From Candidatus Geothermarchaeota archaeon (GTDB taxonomy: Archaea > Thermoproteota > Nitrososphaeria > Geothermarchaeales > JAUWBL01), in NCBI GenBank assembly GCA_030601715.1, contig JAUWBL010000072.1, positions 1 through 6,067 of the forward strand: DNA of 6,067 nucleotides, in the 5' to 3' direction. The translations under genes were made by a program, and so were the position numbers. Of the stretch, positions 1 through 5,117 are shown one piece after another. The notes under the pieces are model-generated. The model had not been told where the DNA came from. It did no database searches and worked only from the letters and a program-made list of their open reading frames with translations. Numbering within the stretch: position 1 is the first letter of the stretch; every line of letters starts with the position of its first letter.

Positions 1-8
1 TCCATTCT

Positions 9-49
9 GAGTCTCCAGCCATAGGCTTATGGGCTTCGGGCTGAGACTC
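9..49. repeat. Long imperfect inverted repeat (possible RNA hairpin or upstream terminator)
   Basis: The arm at 9-20 (GAGTCTC, C, AGCC) is complementary to 39-49 (GGCTGAGACTC), giving 11 base pairs with one bulged C at 16. An alternative inner helix pairs 17-23 with 28-35 (AGCC-ATA with TAT-G-GGCT, one bulged G) around a 4-nt loop, so the AGCC segment can pair with either of two partners. A pyrimidine-rich stretch (about 47-66) follows. It could end the transcript of a gene left of the window, or be part of a structured RNA. There is no clear T-run, so the terminator reading is weak. Confidence 0.4.
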
Positions 50-103
50 CTCTTCTCCCTCTCCACGTTCGAGATGGTCCAGAGATATCCGGATGGTTCT
101 AGG

Positions 104-143
104 GGGTAAACGTACTTAGATCTCGGTGCGGGTAAACGTACTT
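104..143. repeat. Pair of perfect 14-bp direct repeats, 26 bp apart start to start
   Basis: The sequence GGGTAAACGTACTT occurs at 104-117 and again at 130-143, separated by 12 bp. The 26-bp start-to-start spacing is about two and a half helical turns, so the copies lie on roughly opposite faces of the DNA. They sit about 80-120 bp upstream of the TATA-like box of the ribbon-helix-helix gene. A tandem operator is one reading; a short remnant of a larger repeat family is another. I see no further copy in the window. Confidence 0.5.
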
Positions 144-192
144 GACGAAGCTAGTGCACGGAAAACCATGATTGCAGTCGCGAAGAGACTAG

Positions 193-216
193 CCTCCGTC
201 CGGAGGGTGGAGCACC
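193..216. promoter_or_regulatory. Dyad operator candidate upstream of the ribbon-helix-helix gene
   Basis: CCTCCG (193-198) and CGGAGG (201-206) form a perfect 6-bp inverted repeat with a 2-nt centre. Immediately next to it GGTG (206-209) and CACC (213-216) form a second, 4-bp dyad. Both end less than 10 bp before the TATA-like box at 225-231, where a bound protein could affect recruitment of TBP and TFB. Ribbon-helix-helix proteins commonly bind short inverted or tandem repeats near their own promoters, so autoregulation is a reasonable but untested inference. Confidence 0.35.
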
Positions 217-224
217 GGCCTACG

Positions 225-231
225 CTTTTAT
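225..231 (+). promoter_or_regulatory. TATA-like box for the ribbon-helix-helix gene
   Basis: CTTTTAT lies 34-40 bp upstream of the ATG at 265. With the usual archaeal spacing of about 27 bp from box to start site, transcription would begin near 252-258, leaving a very short leader. That leader contains GAGGG (257-261), a weak Shine-Dalgarno-like element only 3 nt from the start codon. Confidence 0.4.
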
Positions 232-264
232 GGTAGTAAGTAGATTGTAGGTAGTAGAGGGTCT

Positions 265-615
265 ATGTCCAAAGAAGGGAAGGGTGTTGTCGCGGTGGCC
301 CTGAACAGGGCCGGAAAGGCAGGAGAAACCCTTGCAGACACCATAGAGCGCATACTGAAGAAGATCCGCGGCGGACGGAACGTCGTCACCACGAAGCTGA
401 CGGACAGGGACGTGGAGGTGATAGAGACCATGGTCAAGCTGGACGTCTTCGACAGCAAGTCAGAGGCGGCCGCCTTCTTCATCCACGAGGGCATAGAGGC
501 CAGGAACGACCTGCTCGAGGGCCTGCGCCCCCTCATAGACAAGATAAGGCAGATAAAGGAAGAGGCGAAGCAGGCACTGAAACACCCCCAGACAGCGGAG
601 ACAAAGGAAGAATAA
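265..615 (+). CDS. Ribbon-helix-helix-like small protein, putative DNA-binding regulator
   Basis: This is a 116-aa hydrophilic protein. Residues about 39-46 (VVTTKLT) have the alternating pattern of a ribbon-helix-helix beta strand, 47-59 form the first helix, and 64-80 form the second (SKSEAAAFFIHEGIEA), with the turn VFDSKSEA typical of CopG/Arc/MetJ-like proteins. Such proteins dimerise and place the paired strands in the DNA major groove. Residues 1-38 form a Gly/Ala/Lys-rich N-terminal extension, and 82-107 a charged, probably helical tail that could help oligomerisation. The ATG is the first possible one: an in-frame TAG lies at 241-243, and a TATA-like box and dyad sites lie just upstream. 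The gene is 86 bp ahead of an ABC permease on the same strand, so it may regulate that transporter. The fold call rests on pattern only; no specific family or target is recognised. Confidence 0.75.
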   Translation: MSKEGKGVVAVALNRAGKAGETLADTIERILKKIRGGRNVVTTKLTDRDVEVIETMVKLDVFDSKSEAAAFFIHEGIEARNDLLEGLRPLIDKIRQIKEEAKQALKHPQTAETKEE

Positions 616-646
616 CCGCACCCTCGTCGCTGCGGCGGGAGGACGA
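616..646 (+). terminator. Competing short hairpins after the ribbon-helix-helix gene
   Basis: Directly after the stop codon, CCGCA (616-620) can pair with TGCGG (631-635) around a 10-nt loop; alternatively TCGTC (624-628) can pair with GACGA (642-646). The two stems are mutually exclusive. No T-run follows, so this is only a weak candidate for a transcription end; it could equally be part of the leader of the downstream transporter genes. Confidence 0.2.
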
Positions 647-666
647 ACAAGTTCCAGAGATCGGGA

Positions 667-691
667 GAAAAAGGTTAGCGGGGCTACGCTA
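667..691 (+). promoter_or_regulatory. Possible promoter or operator region of the ABC permease gene
   Basis: An A-rich stretch (GAAAAAGG, 667-674) lies about 28-35 bp before the ATG at 702, the distance expected for a leaderless archaeal transcript, but it is a poor TATA match. Between it and the start, TAGCG (676-680) and CGCTA (687-691) form a 5-bp inverted repeat around a 6-nt centre. It could be an operator over the start site or, if a leader exists, a hairpin just before the start codon. Confidence 0.25.
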
Positions 692-701
692 GGTCATAGG
701 A

Positions 702-3461
702 ATGTTCGCGACTTCGAAGATGATCTTTAGGAGGCGGCTCAGAGCAGTCATATTTCTATTCGTGGTAGCCCTCGCCACCTCCATGATCATCTCCCCCGGG
801 GTGGCTACGGAGCTCACCTCCCAGAAGGTGGTCGACACCCTAGTGGAGAGCACGGTCCCCCACATGCTTCATAGAGTCGAGATGAAGGGTGATCCTCAAG
901 GGAACTTGGAAGCCGTAAGCAGCGTTCTGTCGGAGATCGGCGAGGTAACAGAGCACACAACCCTCATCCTTCTGCGTCGGCCACCTTCCATCCTGTCTTC
1001 CTTCGATGACGAGAGACAGGTTTTCATGGGTATCGAGACATCCATCGTTGAAGAGGGTGTGGAATGGAGGATCCTGGGTCTACAGCTGATTGCGGGCGAT
1101 TTCGGCGAAGATCCTCTTGATGTCATCCTCAGGGATTATGGAGCAGAGCAGTTGGATGTCCAGCTAGGAGACACCATCACACTCCGCTTCGATCTTTCCG
1201 ACTCGCTCCCTGAAGGAGCGGAAGGATCCACTGTAGATCTAGAGGTCACGGTCTCTGGGTTGGTGCAATGGAGCACTGAGTTTTCAGGTCCCTTCAGCCA
1301 GTTGTACTTTAAGACCAGCGCCTTGAATGCACTTCTCGAACTACATCCTGAGCTGTCTGAGATCATGGGGTCCGATGTCTTGGAAGCATTCTACGAGGCC
1401 TACATCTACGTAGACAAAGATATCATCACGGTCTTCGACCTCCAGTCATCCAAGGAAAAGCTCCGGGAACTCGAAGAGCAGATAACCCAGGATCTTCAGT
1501 CAGTATCACTGATATCCGGCTACACGCAAAACAACCTCTACTACGGGATCCAATCGGCTGAAGGAGAGATAGCCTCAAGGACCTACATGATCTACGTCGT
1601 CTCGCTGCCCTTTCTCGCCCTCTCATGGTACCTTGCCTCCATCACCACGGAGCTGTCGGTGACGGAAGCCCGGAGGGACATAGGCCTCATGAAGGCCAGA
1701 GGCTCCTCCAACCGAAAGGTCATCGTAGGCTTCACCTTAAGCTACTTGATCCTCGCCCTCGCAGGAGGGACCCTAGGTCTCTTCGGAGGCATCTTAGTCT
1801 CAGCGTCGAACGCATCCCTGCCGCTCCAACAACTCCTGACCTACACCTTCCAAACCCTCACAGCCCCGGACTCCTTGATGCTGACCCTGGGCCTGGCTTC
1901 CGTCATCGCCGTGACCGTCATGTGGAGGAAGCGGAGCCTCATCGGAAGCATCACCCCCACTGAGGCGTCCCGCGTCTACTTGCCGGAGGAGGTTGAACAC
2001 CGGTGGCGACCATCCAGACTGTTCTTGGCGATGTTCGTCTTGGGGACGCTGAAGATGGCGGAGTGGATCTCCGGGGTGGACCCCAGAACCCTCATCTTCC
2101 AGCCCGGCCAGCACTTCATCATCGTTTTGCTGGGACAGATCTACCTCCTCCTTAGCGGGGCGCTCCAGATACTGGCACCGCTGTTCTTCATTTACACCAC
2201 CATCACCATAGCAACAAACTCGCGAAGAGTCTTGCTAGCCATTTCGAGGGTCGTGCTGAGACCTCTTCTCCGGGGGTTGAGCGGGGTCACGTCGAACTTC
2301 GTCGTCAGAAACCCGAGGAGGGTGGTCAAGGCGGCCTTCCTCGCCTCCTTCATCCTAGCCATCATGGTCTTCAGCTCAGGCCTGGTCTCCTCTGTTCTGG
2401 CCTACCAGACACGAGAACTAAGGGTTAGAGTGGGGGCGGATGGGGCCATCGTGGTGAGAGATGCGACTATCGACCCGTTGACATCGGAGCCTGCTCTACT
2501 GGGCGGGTTGGAGACGTTCGACGGTGTCGACACTCTGGCCTACGTCTATGAGGTGAAGGTTCCTCACTGCTTCGATTTCCCTTGCGATCCAGGGCATGGC
2601 GGGATCTCGGCTCTTGATCCTGAGCGCCTCTTGGAGGCGACCCATTTCGAGGATGAGATGGTCACCGGAGGAGCGGCGTCCCTTCTACAGCTGAAGCAGG
2701 AGGGAGCGGTGCTCATCCAGCAATGGCAAGCAGAGCATTATGATCTAGATGTAGGAGACCTCTTGACCCTCCGAGACGCGAACGGAAATCAGTTAGCGAA
2801 CCTAACGGTGGTGGCGAACATGAACTATGCATTTGGATACGGGAACTGGGGTTTTGTCATATCTCCCCAGACAGCGGCGATGTTCATGAACGCCTCGACG
2901 CCCACCCAAGTGCGTGTATATGTCGATGTGGAAGAGGGCTCCGACATCGAGGAGACGATTCAAGGCGCGGCGGATTGGCTGAGCGAGGCCGGCGTCAACG
3001 TGGTGGACGCTAGGACCGTAGAGAAGGAGAGGACGTCCTCCGCCAACCAGGCGCTCCAAGACATGGCGGGCTGGCTCAGCTTCTTCTCCACCTACGGCGT
3101 GGCGGTGGCCTCCATAGGCCTGGCCATGCTGACAACCGTCTACGCAAAGGACCACCTCTGGGAGTTAGCGGTTATGAGGGCGCGCGGCATGTCGCGGCGC
3201 AAGGTGCTGGCCTTCACCTACGGCTCCATCCTGCCGGTGCTTCTGATAAGCCTCTTGGTTGGGGTGACCGTGGCCTCGATATCGCTCTATGGTTGGATCC
3301 GCTGGCTTCAATCACCCCCCCAGCCCCCGTACGAGCTCGTCTTCTCGCCGCAGGACCTCCTCCTGTTCTCAGCGGTCATCCTCGTGTTCGTGTTGACCCC
3401 GTTGCTTTCGGCGACATATGTTCTGCGTCACAGGGTCGTGGAGGTCATGAGGGGAAGATGA
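702..3461 (+). CDS. FtsX/MacB-like ABC transporter permease, large two-domain form
   Basis: This 919-aa membrane protein is the membrane half of a type VII ABC machine (FtsX, LolC/E and MacB superfamily). One membrane helix near the N-terminus (about 15-35) is followed by a large extracytoplasmic domain (about 36-290). Helices then lie near 293-315, 340-366 and 389-407, a hydrophobic pair near 471-504, one at 541-568, a second extracytoplasmic domain (about 570-785), and three more near 790-815, 837-865 and 884-908. Each three-helix FtsX unit carries the same cytoplasmic coupling motif, DIGLMKARGSSNRKV (326-340) and ELAVMRARGMSRRKV (821-835), which shows an internal duplication. The only two cysteines, C623 and C628, lie in the second outer domain. 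The first ATG encodes a short polar lead; the ATG at 720 (M7) is an alternative start. The stop overlaps the ATPase start by 4 bp, so the two are co-translated. The substrate is unknown: lipid, lipoprotein or peptide export and control of cell-surface enzymes all occur in this superfamily. Confidence 0.88.
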   Translation: MFATSKMIFRRRLRAVIFLFVVALATSMIISPGVATELTSQKVVDTLVESTVPHMLHRVEMKGDPQGNLEAVSSVLSEIGEVTEHTTLILLRRPPSILSSFDDERQVFMGIETSIVEEGVEWRILGLQLIAGDFGEDPLDVILRDYGAEQLDVQLGDTITLRFDLSDSLPEGAEGSTVDLEVTVSGLVQWSTEFSGPFSQLYFKTSALNALLELHPELSEIMGSDVLEAFYEAYIYVDKDIITVFDLQSSKEKLRELEEQITQDLQSVSLISGYTQNNLYYGIQSAEGEIASRTYMIYVVSLPFLALSWYLASITTELSVTEARRDIGLMKARGSSNRKVIVGFTLSYLILALAGGTLGLFGGILVSASNASLPLQQLLTYTFQTLTAPDSLMLTLGLASVIAVTVMWRKRSLIGSITPTEASRVYLPEEVEHRWRPSRLFLAMFVLGTLKMAEWISGVDPRTLIFQPGQHFIIVLLGQIYLLLSGALQILAPLFFIYTTITIATNSRRVLLAISRVVLRPLLRGLSGVTSNFVVRNPRRVVKAAFLASFILAIMVFSSGLVSSVLAYQTRELRVRVGADGAIVVRDATIDPLTSEPALLGGLETFDGVDTLAYVYEVKVPHCFDFPCDPGHGGISALDPERLLEATHFEDEMVTGGAASLLQLKQEGAVLIQQWQAEHYDLDVGDLLTLRDANGNQLANLTVVANMNYAFGYGNWGFVISPQTAAMFMNASTPTQVRVYVDVEEGSDIEETIQGAADWLSEAGVNVVDARTVEKERTSSANQALQDMAGWLSFFSTYGVAVASIGLAMLTTVYAKDHLWELAVMRARGMSRRKVLAFTYGSILPVLLISLLVGVTVASISLYGWIRWLQSPPQPPYELVFSPQDLLLFSAVILVFVLTPLLSATYVLRHRVVEVMRGR
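3440..3454 (+). promoter_or_regulatory. Ribosome-binding sequence inside the permease end, for the ATPase
   Basis: GGAGGT at 3440-3445 and GAGGGG at 3449-3454 precede the ATG at 3458, within the last codons of the permease. The first matches the archaeal Shine-Dalgarno core best but is about 12 nt away; the second is only 3 nt away. Together with the ATGA overlap they support translation of the ATPase from 3458 by coupling, rather than from an upstream in-frame ATG at 3293. Confidence 0.45.
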
Positions 3462-4393
3462 TAAGGGGAGCGATACGCGTGGAGGACCTCGTCAAGGTCT
3501 ACAAGACCAAGGACACGGAGGTCGTGGCCCTGAGGGGCCTCAGCGTCGAGATCGGGAAGGGGCAGATCGTCTCCTTCATGGGTCCATCGGGAAGCGGGAA
3601 GACCACTCTCCTCAACATCGTTGGGGGCTTAGACGAGCCCACGGCTGGCAGGGTCTACGTGGACGGCGTTGACATCACGAGGATGAGGGGACGTGAAATC
3701 GAGAGGTACAGGCTCGAGAAGGTGGGGTTTATCTTCCAGCTCTTCAACCTCATACCCACCCTGACGGCCTACGAGAACGTCGAGCTACCCCTAATCTTGG
3801 GCGGAAAGACGTCGGACGAGCGCGAGGCGAGGGTGGGCGAGATCTTGGAGCAGCTGGGGATAGCGGAGAGGGCGAGTCACTTCCCGGACGAGCTGAGCGG
3901 CGGCGAGAAGCAGAGGGTCGCCGTCGGGTGCGCCCTAGCCAACGACCCCAGCATGATACTGGCCGACGAGCCCACCGGGGAGCTGGACACCATCAGCGCC
4001 GAGAAGGTGATGGACATCTTCTTGGAACTCACCCGACAGTATGAGAAGACGGTGCTGGTGGCGACCCACGACCCGAGGGTCGCTCGGAGGACGGAGCTCA
4101 TCTATCTGATGGAGGACGGGCGGATCAAGAGCGAGTACACCCCTACCGAGGTCCCCCCCATGGGTCGAGTCGAAGGCATCGAGGTCGCCGTCTCCGACAC
4201 GGAGCAGAGCTACGTGGAGTGGGTGAAGCAAAGGATCCAGCAGCTGGGAGAAGAGGCCCGGAGCCTGCAGGAAAGGCTGAAGCGCGACGAGATAGACGCC
4301 GACACCTTCACCCAGAAGTATCTGGAGATCCGAGAGGCCACGAACGCCATGAGATCCGAACTGGTTCGGCTGGGCATCCACGTAGAATCTTGA
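3458..4393 (+). CDS. ABC transporter ATP-binding protein, LolD/MacB-type, with C-terminal helical extension
   Basis: This 311-aa ATPase should power the permease encoded just upstream. The nucleotide-binding domain (about 6-228) is complete: Walker A GPSGSGKTT (42-50), Q-loop glutamine Q94 in FIFQLFNL, signature LSGGEKQR (146-153), Walker B MILADEP (166-172) with catalytic E171, D-loop GELD (174-177) and switch H204 in ATHD. The FIFQLFNLIP and GGLDEPTAG stretches are typical of the LolD/MacB/FtsE branch. The start at 3458 is chosen because it overlaps the permease stop as ATGA and puts the first beta strand (IRVEDLVKVY) at the N-terminus. The same frame stays open upstream to 3293, but that stretch lies inside the permease and has no domain sense. 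Residues about 233-311 are an extension beyond the usual LolD length of about 230 aa. They contain a charged helix (251-276) and a segment, LKRDEIDADTFTQKYLEI, that loosely resembles a SHOCT-type short helical motif. Confidence 0.92.
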   Translation: MIRGAIRVEDLVKVYKTKDTEVVALRGLSVEIGKGQIVSFMGPSGSGKTTLLNIVGGLDEPTAGRVYVDGVDITRMRGREIERYRLEKVGFIFQLFNLIPTLTAYENVELPLILGGKTSDEREARVGEILEQLGIAERASHFPDELSGGEKQRVAVGCALANDPSMILADEPTGELDTISAEKVMDIFLELTRQYEKTVLVATHDPRVARRTELIYLMEDGRIKSEYTPTEVPPMGRVEGIEVAVSDTEQSYVEWVKQRIQQLGEEARSLQERLKRDEIDADTFTQKYLEIREATNAMRSELVRLGIHVES

Positions 4394-4417
4394 CGCTGGA
4401 CGACGGGAGAAAGCGTC
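4392..4417 (+). terminator. Weak stem-loop overlapping the ATPase stop codon
   Basis: GACGCT (4392-4397) pairs with AGCGTC (4412-4417), giving 6 bp with a 14-nt loop, followed by TTCTGC. It overlaps the TGA stop of the ATPase. The position fits the end of the transporter transcript, but no T-rich stretch follows, so the call is tentative. Confidence 0.25.
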
Positions 4418-4893
4418 TTCTGCAATCGAGGTTTGGAGCCCTCGGCGAGTCTCCCACCTGTGGTTGAGAACCCTTGCCGACCGGTCGTGGACGGGCTTCT
4501 GACTCGAAGCAGAAGATCGCCGGCTGAAGCTCTCAAGGAACCGATGATCAGATCGTCAACACATCGACTCCGCACTGAGAGGCTCAGCCCCGCGTCTAGT
4601 CTTGCCTCTGTTGCTTTCTGATGCCTCTCAATAGGGTACAGACGTAAAGGGTGTGGATGCAATTGGTGCACTCGACATATCCCGGCACTCTTGGTGGCAG
4701 AACGACCAACTGGGGTTCGACATCACCGTATGCCGCAACACCAGGAGTCTGCCATCCTCCTCTCAACGTGTGTGCGTACCGGATGTGGCACCAAGTTGGC
4801 ATCTACACACTTGCTCTCCTCTAGGCAGGATTGGGGTTCTTGACTACGAGTTTGGCGTCCGGAAGGAGTTCTAAACCACAGGTTGAAAACCTT
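4394..4893. other. Gene-free segment of about 500 bp with scattered small inverted repeats
   Basis: I find no coding region here that reads like a protein: the open frames are short, rich in Ser/Arg/Pro, and lack a convincing start context. Structure is present: an 8-bp palindrome GACCGGTC (4479-4486), a 6-bp stem CTTCTG/CAGAAG (4496-4501 with 4510-4515), a near-palindrome GATGATC-A-GATCGTC (4543-4557), and CTGAG-AGG-CTCAG (4575-4587). TTGGT/ACCAA (4691-4695 with 4705-4709) is a weaker pair. Conserved blocks of RNase P RNA or SRP RNA were looked for by eye and not seen. It may hold an unrecognised small RNA, a decayed gene, or only a long spacer. Confidence 0.5.
4456..4484 (+). repeat. Imperfect repeat, left copy (paired with 4875-4903)
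   Basis: This 29-bp stretch matches 4875-4903 at 21 of 29 positions without gaps. Shared blocks are ACC, GGTTGA, AACC and TTG, and both copies can form a small GGTT-(3 nt)-AACC hairpin. The right copy runs into the 3' end of the tRNA-Ser gene. The pair brackets the gene-free segment and could be worn ends of an inserted element, but the match is modest. Confidence 0.3.
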
Positions 4894-4903
4894 TGGCGCC
4901 GGG
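4875..4903 (+). repeat. Imperfect repeat, right copy, overlapping the tRNA-Ser 3' end
   Basis: This is the partner of 4456-4484. It contains AGGTT-GAA-AACCT (4880-4892), a perfect 5-bp inverted repeat that lies immediately downstream of the tRNA-Ser CCA end when read on the minus strand. There it could act in 3' processing or termination together with the TTTT run (minus strand, 4886-4889). tRNA 3' ends are common integration sites for archaeal elements, which is why the repeat is listed, but no integrase gene is visible. Confidence 0.3.
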
Positions 4904-5000
4904 AGGGGGATTTGAACCCCCGAGGCGTCACCGCCACAGGTTTAGCAGACCTACGCTCCCATGCTGGGATCTGCGCCTTACCAGACTCGGCCATCCCGGC
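4894..5000 (-). tRNA. tRNA-Ser(GCT) with encoded CCA and a 20-nt intron
   Basis: Read on the minus strand, the gene begins GCCGGGA (5000-4994) and its acceptor closes with TCCCGGC (4904-4898), followed by discriminator G (4897) and encoded CCA (4896-4894). The D arm is GCC...GGC with GG in the loop. The anticodon loop CTGCTAA (4948-4942) carries GCT at 4946-4944, reading AGC and AGU codons. A long variable arm, GGCG-GTGA-CGCC (4935-4924), marks a class II serine tRNA. The T arm is GGGGG-TTCAAAT-CCCCC. The unspliced gene has about 20 nt too many between the D arm and the anticodon stem; removing 4951-4970 restores a perfect 5-bp anticodon stem CAGGT/ACCTG. The mature tRNA would be 84 nt plus CCA, normal for serine. 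It faces away from the glutamine synthetase gene. Confidence 0.93.
4951..4970 (-). other. Non-canonical tRNA intron at position 29/30
   Basis: On the minus strand the 20-nt intron starts ATCCC and ends GCGTAG. It forms a short hairpin, TCCC-AGCAT-GGGA, joined to a 4-bp helix between the 5' exon (GCGC) and the intron end (GCGT, one G-U pair). The 3-nt bulges AGA and AGG flank the 4-bp helix, as in the archaeal bulge-helix-bulge splicing motif. Cutting after the second nucleotide of each bulge gives the intron shown and joins CAG to GT of the anticodon stem. No good outer helix forms, so this is the relaxed (HBh') kind. The AG repeated at both junctions makes the exact boundary ambiguous by up to 2 nt with the same product. 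Confidence 0.82.
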
Positions 5001-5041
5001 CCATGTGATGGGATCTATCCCTACGAATTCAAGCTCCCTAA

Positions 5042-5050
5042 CCTTATTTC
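5042..5050 (-). promoter_or_regulatory. Possible TATA box for the tRNA-Ser gene
   Basis: On the minus strand this reads GAAATAAGG, centred about 46 nt before the tRNA 5' end. With standard archaeal spacing, transcription would start near 5019, giving a leader of about 19 nt to be removed by RNase P. The match to a TATA consensus is only fair. Confidence 0.35.
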
Positions 5051-5086
5051 TTTGCCTGACAGCGAACCTCAAGTGAGAGGGGATAC

Positions 5087-5093
5087 CTTAAAT
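5087..5093 (+). promoter_or_regulatory. TATA box for glnA, spaced for a leaderless transcript
   Basis: CTTAAAT lies 25-31 bp before the A of the glnA ATG at 5118, so the predicted transcription start coincides with the start codon. A purine-rich stretch just upstream (GAGAGGGG, 5075-5082) sits where a BRE would be. There is no Shine-Dalgarno sequence before the ATG (it is preceded by GCACCCC), which agrees with leaderless translation. Confidence 0.55.
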
Positions 5094-5117
5094 CCACAGA
5101 CTGCTGAATAGCACCCC

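Noticed and set aside
168..236. A 22-codon open frame starting at an ATG in the leader region.
   Set aside because: It runs through the dyad sites and the TATA-like box of the next gene, has no ribosome-binding sequence and no recognisable content.
3315..3329. C-rich tract (seven C, then AG, then five C) in the permease gene as a possible frameshift site.
   Set aside because: The permease frame continues cleanly through it to the family-typical last helix, so there is no sign of a shift.
3293..3457. A 55-codon N-terminal extension of the ATPase frame.
   Set aside because: It lies wholly within the permease coding region, has no domain sense and a Pro/Arg-rich composition; the ATGA start at 3458 fits the family start and coupling.
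4541..4580. A possible C/D box guide RNA: a GATGA core (4543-4547) and CTGA (4575-4578).
   Set aside because: The C box matches only 5 of 7 positions and no convincing C'/D' pair lies between them.
4433..4621. A 62-codon open frame on the plus strand in the gene-free segment.
   Set aside because: Low-complexity Ser/Pro/Arg composition, no promoter or ribosome site, and it overlaps several inverted repeats.
4640..4740. A GGGGTTCGAC stretch resembling a tRNA T arm.
   Set aside because: The flanking bases do not form a 5-bp stem and no matching acceptor or anticodon arm is present on either strand.
4596..4874. Overlapping open frames on both strands (4596-4802 minus, 4653-4874 plus).
   Set aside because: Neither shows family motifs or a start context; frames of this size are expected by chance at this GC content.
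4821..5111. Open frames across the tRNA-Ser gene on both strands.
   Set aside because: They are translations of the tRNA sequence; the well-formed tRNA fold explains the region.
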